39,632 nt of DNA from an uncultured Emergencia sp. (GTDB lineage: Bacteria; Bacillota; Clostridia; Peptostreptococcales; Anaerovoracaceae): contig CAJFTU010000015.1 in the NCBI GenBank assembly GCA_904420065.1, forward strand, positions 1 to 39,632. The letters are read 5' to 3'. Every line of letters begins with the position of its first letter. Within the stretch, counting starts at the first letter, position 1. A program made the position numbers and the translations under genes. Shown piece after piece: positions 34,275-39,632 of the stretch. The notes beneath the pieces are model-generated. The model was not told the origin of the DNA. It did no database searches and was given only the letters and a program-made list of their open reading frames with translations.

Positions 34275-34778
34275 ATGTATAAACCGTTAAAGAAGAAGAT
34301 CGTCAGCGTTCTTGTCCTGAATCAGGCCAACGTTCTGACGAGAGTAGTGAGCCTCTTCGGCAGAAGAGGATTCAATATCGATTCGCTGACCGTGTCGGCG
34401 ACCAATGATCCGGCTTTGTCCAGGATCACTATCGTGTTCAGCGCGACGGAGCAGTCCATGCAGCAGATCATCACGCAGACCGAGAAGTTGGAAGTGGTAA
34501 AGAGCATATACATCCTTGACCGGGCGAACAGCCTGTACAGAGAGCTGCTGCTTCTCAAGGTCAACGCAAGTGAAAAAAAGAGGACTCCGATCAAAGAGAT
34601 CGTGGATATCTACAGAGGAAAAATCGTCGATCTTTCTAAGGACAGCATGATCATCGAACTGACCGGAACCCCGGAAAAGTTGGACGGATTTATGGATGTA
34701 ATGGAAGACTACGAGGTTGTTGAAGTCTGCCGGACCGGAATTACGGGTATAGAAAGCAACGGCGACAGAAACGAATAA
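34275..34778 (+). CDS. ilvN: acetolactate synthase regulatory subunit
   Basis: A 167-residue small subunit with an N-terminal ACT domain (LVLNQANVLTRVVSLFGRRGF, NIDSLTVSATNDP) and a C-terminal ACT-like half. It binds valine or a related end product and adjusts the large subunit. GGAGGGG lies 8 bases before the ATG. The length is normal for the Firmicutes form. Confidence 0.96.
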   Translation: MYKPLKKKIVSVLVLNQANVLTRVVSLFGRRGFNIDSLTVSATNDPALSRITIVFSATEQSMQQIITQTEKLEVVKSIYILDRANSLYRELLLLKVNASEKKRTPIKEIVDIYRGKIVDLSKDSMIIELTGTPEKLDGFMDVMEDYEVVEVCRTGITGIESNGDRNE

Positions 34779-34807
34779 ATAAGCTAATTCAAGAGAAAAG
34801 GAGATAG

Positions 34808-35809
<1,002 letters not shown>

Positions 35810-35839
35810 GCCGGTCAACTGAATACACGAGGTTAGGTT

Positions 35840-37510
35840 ATGAGCAAGAGAAGTGATAACGTAACCCGCGGCATAGAAAAGGCTCCAATGCGCAGCCTTT
35901 TTTATGCTATGGGGTATACAAAAGAAGAGCTGGAAAGACCGCTGATCGGCGTGGTTTCCGCTCACAGTGAAATCGTACCGGGACACATCCATCTGGATAA
36001 GATCACCGAAGCGGTTAAAGCGGGCGTTCGTATGGCCGGCGGTACGCCGATCATGGTGCCGGCTATCGGTGTGTGCGACGGCATCGCTATGGGACATATC
36101 GGCATGAAATATTCGCTGGCCAGTCGGGAGCTGATTGCCGACAGTGTGGAGACCATGGCCATGGCTCACCAGTTTGACGGCCTGGTATTGGTGCCGAACT
36201 GCGACAAGATCGTTCCCGGAATGGTTATGGCTGCAGTACGGCTGAACATTCCGGCTGTGGTATGTTCCGGAGGACCGATGATGAGCGGCCTTGTTGGCGG
36301 TGTGGAAACCTCTCTGTCCAAAATGTTCGAGGCCGTCGGCGCCAGAAAGGCGGATATCATCGACGATGCGGGACTTGAAGAATACGAGCAGAATACCTGC
36401 CCGGGATGCGGTTCCTGTTCCGGCATGTACACGGCTAACAGTATGAACTGCCTGTGTGAGGCTGTAGGTATTGCCCTTCCGGGGAACGGAACGATTCCGG
36501 CGGTTCACAGCGGCAGAATCATGTTGGCTAAACACGCAGGAATGGCCATCATGAATCTGGTGGAAAAGGATATCAAAGCCAGAGATATTATCAACGAAAA
36601 ATCCATTCGCAACGCTTTGGCCTGCGATATGGCCTTGGGATGCTCCTCCAACAGCGTGCTTCACCTCCTGGCAATCGCCAACGAAGCCGGTGTGGAACTG
36701 AACCTGGAGCTGTTTAACGAGATGAGCGCTAAAGTGCCTAATCTGTGCCACCTGGCTCCGGCAGGAGGAACCCATATGCACGATCTCAACAATGCGGGAG
36801 GCGTTCAGGCTGTGTTGGCCGAATTGAATAAAAAGGGGTTGATCGATACTTCACTGATCACCGCTGCTGGAACTACGGTGGCAGAAAATATCGAAGGCAA
36901 GTACATAAAGGATAATAACGCCATCAGAAGCGTCGACGATCCTTACAGTGAGACCGGCGGCATTGCCATCATGTGGGGGAACATTGCCCAGGAGGGTTGT
37001 GTAGTAAAACGCAGCGCCGTTGCACCGGAAATGCTGAAGCATACCGGACCAGCCAGAGTTTTTGACTGTGAAGAAGATGCTATTGACGCTATCTACAATG
37101 GAAAAATTGTCGACGGTGACGTTGTCGTTATTCGCTATGAAGGGCCGAAGGGCGGTCCGGGTATGAGAGAGATGCTCAATCCGACCAGCGCTCTGGCCGG
37201 TATGCAGCTGGATAAAACCGTAGCTTTGATCACCGACGGCCGGTTCAGCGGAGCGAGCCGCGGCGCCTCTATCGGACATGTTTGCCCAGAAGCGGCATGC
37301 GGCGGTAATATCGGACTGATTGAGGAAGGCGATATTATCGAGATCGATATTCCGTCGGCAAAGATCAACGCAAAGGTTTCTGACGAGGAATTTGCGCGGA
37401 GAAGGGAAAAGGCCGTACCTCGCGAGCCGAATGTAAAGAGCGGCTGGCTTTACCGCTATGCTAAACTGGTAGGTCCTTCCTGCAAAGGCGCGGTAATGAG
37501 CGAGGATTAG
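35840..37510 (+). CDS. ilvD: dihydroxy-acid dehydratase
   Basis: A 556-residue iron-sulfur dehydratase forming 2-oxoisovalerate and 2-oxo-3-methylvalerate. Cluster cysteines appear in [11 protein letters not shown] and [19 protein letters not shown], and the C-terminal [21 protein letters not shown] is conserved. GAGG lies about 9 bases before the ATG. It closes the ilvBNCD run; a terminator follows 56 bases after the stop. The open frame on the opposite strand here is a shadow. Confidence 0.97.
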   Translation: MSKRSDNVTRGIEKAPMRSLFYAMGYTKEELERPLIGVVSAHSEIVPGHIHLDKITEAVKAGVRMAGGTPIMVPAIGVCDGIAMGHIGMKYSLASRELIADSVETMAMAHQFDGLVLVPNCDKIVPGMVMAAVRLNIPAVVCSGGPMMSGLVGGVETSLSKMFEAVGARKADIIDDAGLEEYEQNTCPGCGSCSGMYTANSMNCLCEAVGIALPGNGTIPAVHSGRIMLAKHAGMAIMNLVEKDIKARDIINEKSIRNALACDMALGCSSNSVLHLLAIANEAGVELNLELFNEMSAKVPNLCHLAPAGGTHMHDLNNAGGVQAVLAELNKKGLIDTSLITAAGTTVAENIEGKYIKDNNAIRSVDDPYSETGGIAIMWGNIAQEGCVVKRSAVAPEMLKHTGPARVFDCEEDAIDAIYNGKIVDGDVVVIRYEGPKGGPGMREMLNPTSALAGMQLDKTVALITDGRFSGASRGASIGHVCPEAACGGNIGLIEEGDIIEIDIPSAKINAKVSDEEFARRREKAVPREPNVKSGWLYRYAKLVGPSCKGAVMSED

Positions 37511-37566
37511 TTTCGGAAAAAATAAGAAGAACAGCTGCCGAAAGGGCAGTCTGCACGACGCCGGGT

Positions 37567-37619
37567 AGAGGCTGAAGCGCTTTAGATCATCATAGCATCG
37601 GCGCATCGGCCTCTTTTTT
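37567..37619 (+). terminator. terminator after ilvD
   Basis: AGAGGC (37567-37572) pairs with GCCTCT (37609-37614), and internal GCGC (37577-37580) pairs with GCGC (37601-37604). A run of six T follows. It separates ilvD from the cupin gene. Confidence 0.72.
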
Positions 37620-37676
37620 CGATAAAAGTGCAGAAAGCTCAGGGCTCAGTACAGATTGACTTTGGAGGGAAAACTA

Positions 37677-38009
37677 TTGATCATCGATTTCGATCATTTA
37701 GAAGAAACGGTTATTCCGCATTTTCGCGGCGGAGAAAAAGAAACGCGATCCAGGATGTACACGGATGAAAACAACAAGATCATGCGCGGAAAGCTGGAAT
37801 CGGGTGCGTCCATCGGACTGCATGTCCATGAAGGCAACAGTGAAATCATCTATATTTTAGAAGGCAGAGGAAAGGTGATCGATGACGGCAGCGCCGAGAC
37901 GTTGTCTGCCGGCATGTGTCACTACTGCCCTATGGGACACGAGCACAGCCTGATCAACGACAGCGATGAAGATTTGATTTTCTTTGCCGTGGTGCCGGAG
38001 CACAAATAA
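37677..38009 (+). CDS. small cupin-domain protein
   Basis: A 110-residue single cupin. The first motif is GLHVHEGNSEIIYILEG, with two histidines and a glutamate, and the second is PMGHEHSLIN. The start is probably TTG at 37677, with GGAGG 8 bases upstream; another TTG at 37656 lies before that site. The substrate is unknown; such proteins may bind a metal and a small acid or serve as a sensor. It is 18 bases upstream of the threonine ammonia-lyase gene and probably shares its transcript. Confidence 0.8.
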   Translation: MIIDFDHLEETVIPHFRGGEKETRSRMYTDENNKIMRGKLESGASIGLHVHEGNSEIIYILEGRGKVIDDGSAETLSAGMCHYCPMGHEHSLINDSDEDLIFFAVVPEHK

Positions 38010-38027
38010 GGAGAAGGGAAGTAGAAA

Positions 38028-39239
38028 ATGTTAACTTTAGACGCATTTGAAGAGGCCACCGAGGTGGTAAAAAACGTAATCGCCGAAACCAACCTGATGC
38101 ACAGCGACTATTTCAGTGAGCAGTGCGGCAACAAGGTATATCTAAAGCCGGAAAACATGCAGAAAACCGGAGCGTATAAGATTAGAGGCGCCTATTATAA
38201 GATCAGCACTCTGAGTGACGAAGAACGGGAAAAAGGACTGATCACCGCGTCTGCAGGAAATCACGCCCAGGGCGTGGCTTATGCGGCCAAGGTATACGGA
38301 TGCAAGGCGGTCATCGTGATGCCGACGACGACGCCTCTGATGAAAGTGAACAGGACGAAGAGTTATGGAGCCGAGGTGGTCCTTTACGGGGATGTTTACG
38401 ACGAATCGGCTGAATATGCGCAGAAATTGGCGGAAGAAAAGGGATATACGTTCATCCATCCTTTTGATGATCCGGTGGTTGCGACGGGACAGGGCACCAT
38501 CGCTATGGAAATTGTGAAGGAACTTCCGCTGGTGGATTATATACTGGTGCCTGTAGGCGGAGGCGGACTGGCCACGGGAGTTTCGACTCTGGCCAAAATG
38601 CTCAATCCCAAGATCAAAATCATCGCTGTAGAGCCGGCGGGCGCCAGCTGCCTCTCGGCGTCTCTGGACGCGGGCAAGCCGGTTACGTTGGATAAGGTCA
38701 GCACTATTGCCGACGGAACGGCAGTAAAAACTCCCGGAATACAGATTTTTCCTTATCTACAGAAGAACATCGACGAAGTTATTACGGTAGAAGACGATGA
38801 ACTGGTAGTGGCTTTTTTGGATATGGTGGAAAATCACAAGATGGTAGCGGAAAACTCAGGCCTGTTGACTGTAGCTGCGCTGAAACATCTGAAGGTCAGG
38901 GACAAGAAGGTCGTTTCGATCATCAGCGGGGGAAATATGGACATCATCACTATGTCTTCGGTGGTACAGCACGGACTGATTCAGAGAGAACGAATCTTTA
39001 CTGTATCCACGCTGCTGCCGGACAAACCGGGTGAGTTGGTCAACGTAGCGTCCATCATTGCCAGAGAGCAGGGAAACGTGATCCGGCTGGACCACAATCA
39101 ATTCGTCAGCACCAACCGCAACGCTGCCGTTGAGCTGAAAATTACTATCGAATCTTTCGGACCGGATCACAAGAAAAAGATCATCGACGCGCTGTCGGAA
39201 GGCGGTTATGATCCGAAAGTGATCAGCGTGCTGATGTAG
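38028..39239 (+). CDS. ilvA: threonine ammonia-lyase with C-terminal ACT domain
   Basis: A 403-residue PLP enzyme that deaminates threonine to 2-oxobutanoate, the entry to isoleucine. PLP features are KTGAYKIRGA (Lys51 region), SAGNHAQGVA and the phosphate-binding VGGGGLATG. A C-terminal ACT-like domain (about 325-403, VSTLLPDKPGELV) suggests allosteric control. It is shorter than the two-ACT-domain biosynthetic IlvA of E. coli (about 514) and like the TdcB-related forms with one ACT domain; its place after ilvBNCD argues for a biosynthetic role. AAGGAGAAGGGA precedes the ATG. Confidence 0.92.
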   Translation: MLTLDAFEEATEVVKNVIAETNLMHSDYFSEQCGNKVYLKPENMQKTGAYKIRGAYYKISTLSDEEREKGLITASAGNHAQGVAYAAKVYGCKAVIVMPTTTPLMKVNRTKSYGAEVVLYGDVYDESAEYAQKLAEEKGYTFIHPFDDPVVATGQGTIAMEIVKELPLVDYILVPVGGGGLATGVSTLAKMLNPKIKIIAVEPAGASCLSASLDAGKPVTLDKVSTIADGTAVKTPGIQIFPYLQKNIDEVITVEDDELVVAFLDMVENHKMVAENSGLLTVAALKHLKVRDKKVVSIISGGNMDIITMSSVVQHGLIQRERIFTVSTLLPDKPGELVNVASIIAREQGNVIRLDHNQFVSTNRNAAVELKITIESFGPDHKKKIIDALSEGGYDPKVISVLM

Positions 39240-39278
39240 GGTGGATGCCTTGTTCCTGTATTTTAAGGGCACCGCTTC

Positions 39279-39316
39279 TTAAGATTATTTAAGATTTCCC
39301 TCACAGAATGTTCACA
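39279..39316 (+). promoter_or_regulatory. direct repeats resembling PhoP-family binding sites
   Basis: Hexamers TTAAGA (39279), TTAAGA (39289), CTCACA (39300) and TTCACA (39311) recur at 10-11 base steps, one helical turn, as in sites for OmpR/PhoP-type regulators (TTMACA repeats). They lie upstream of a TATAAT at 39349-39354 that lacks a good -35 box, which is what an activated promoter would look like. Confidence 0.4.
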
Positions 39317-39348
39317 TAATAGTGGGGATATTCTACAAATACGGGCAG

Positions 39349-39354
39349 TATAAT
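39349..39354 (+). promoter_or_regulatory. -10 box of an edge transcript
   Basis: Perfect TATAAT without a recognisable -35 box 16-18 bases upstream. It probably starts a transcript near 39361 that carries the 37-codon ORF and continues out of the window. Confidence 0.5.
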
Positions 39355-39401
39355 GAAAGTGCAAAAGGGGATAGAATAAATCGAAAGATTAGGAGGGAAA
39401 A

Positions 39402-39515
39402 ATGAGTAAAAAAATAAAAGAAAAGGAACTCATGATTTACTTATGGCTTTTCAAGCACATGTATGAGGAGTCAGAAAAGACGACGATGATGAAGGCCTGG
39501 TCTTTGGAATCGTGA
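39402..39515 (+). CDS. 37-residue small protein, unrecognised
   Basis: A short ORF with a strong AGGAGG site 5 bases upstream. The product begins MSKKIKEKEL, contains a hydrophobic-aromatic stretch (MIYLWLFKHMY) and ends AWSLES. It could be a small membrane-associated peptide or an upstream ORF controlling the next gene. I do not recognise a family. The good ribosome site and preceding promoter are the only support. Confidence 0.5.
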   Translation: MSKKIKEKELMIYLWLFKHMYEESEKTTMMKAWSLES

Positions 39516-39539
39516 ATATAGAGGGAAAATAAAAGGGAT

Positions 39540-39592
39540 CTGCCAAAAGGCAGAGGAGCATAAAGAAGTATTGCAAAAATACTGAACTATGC
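39540..39592 (+). promoter_or_regulatory. two hairpins, unidentified leader RNA at the window edge
   Basis: CTGCC (39540-39544) pairs with GGCAG (39549-39553). Next, GCATA (39558-39562) pairs with TATGC (39588-39592), enclosing AGTATT (39567-39572) and AATACT (39578-39583). The compact nested fold suggests a structured cis element for a gene beyond the window. No riboswitch class is assigned. Confidence 0.35.
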
Positions 39593-39632
39593 CAAGTGAA
39601 CGGGAAATAAGAAAACTCTATGTGAATGGATA

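Overview
The window looks like chromosome of a Gram-positive, endospore-forming anaerobe of the class Clostridia. The evidence is spoVS and a SpoIIM-family gene, an APQTG-anchored surface protein, the rplS-rbgA-rnhB order, a tetrahydrofolate one-carbon gene set (fhs, fchA, folD), a leucine T-box, strong AGGAGG ribosome sites and TTGACA/TATAAT promoters. A family such as Anaerovoracaceae (Clostridiales Family XIII) or a relative is a guess. I see no phage, insertion sequence or CRISPR array.

Layout. 1-510: the 3' end of a 5S rRNA and tRNA-Glu, tRNA-Gly and tRNA-Leu, with a terminator-like hairpin between the first two tRNAs and two hairpins at the end. 723-6284: one very large wall-anchored adhesin with an N-terminal thioester domain. 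6386-8801: an HD-domain protein and a YdbS/YdbT membrane pair. 8851-9849 (minus): a YprB-like nuclease. 9958-10051 (minus): a candidate C-rich small RNA with its own promoter and terminator, lying between the nuclease gene and spoVS. 10747-12748: nudF behind a long structured leader, a SpoIIM-like gene in opposite orientation, and a XerD-like recombinase. 12815-15790: a PepV-like dipeptidase and a YfcC-family transporter. 16089-18121: rplS-rbgA-rnhB behind a probable L19 leader. 18163-22825: folate one-carbon genes with a nucleotidyltransferase and a DHFR-like reductase. 22915-27202 (minus): SGNH, DUF4358, MBOAT and DHHW genes, a probable extracellular acylation locus, plus a GNAT gene. 27420-31992 (minus): leuACDB behind a leucine T-box. 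32599-39239: ilvB-ilvN-ilvC-ilvD, a cupin and threonine ammonia-lyase. The right edge has direct repeats like PhoP-family sites, a 37-codon ORF and an unidentified hairpin RNA.

How the genes work together. ilvBNCD makes the branched-chain 2-oxo acids, threonine ammonia-lyase supplies 2-oxobutanoate for isoleucine, and the divergent leuACDB operon takes 2-oxoisovalerate to leucine under control of tRNA-Leu charging. Fhs, FchA and FolD interconvert formyl-, methenyl- and methylene-tetrahydrofolate. In the MBOAT locus a membrane acyltransferase and extracytoplasmic SGNH and DHHW partners probably decorate a surface polymer.

The most notable item is the candidate sRNA at 9958-10051. It has an excellent promoter, two hairpins with C-rich loops, a C-rich linker and an intrinsic terminator, the design of Firmicutes sRNAs that pair with Shine-Dalgarno sequences.
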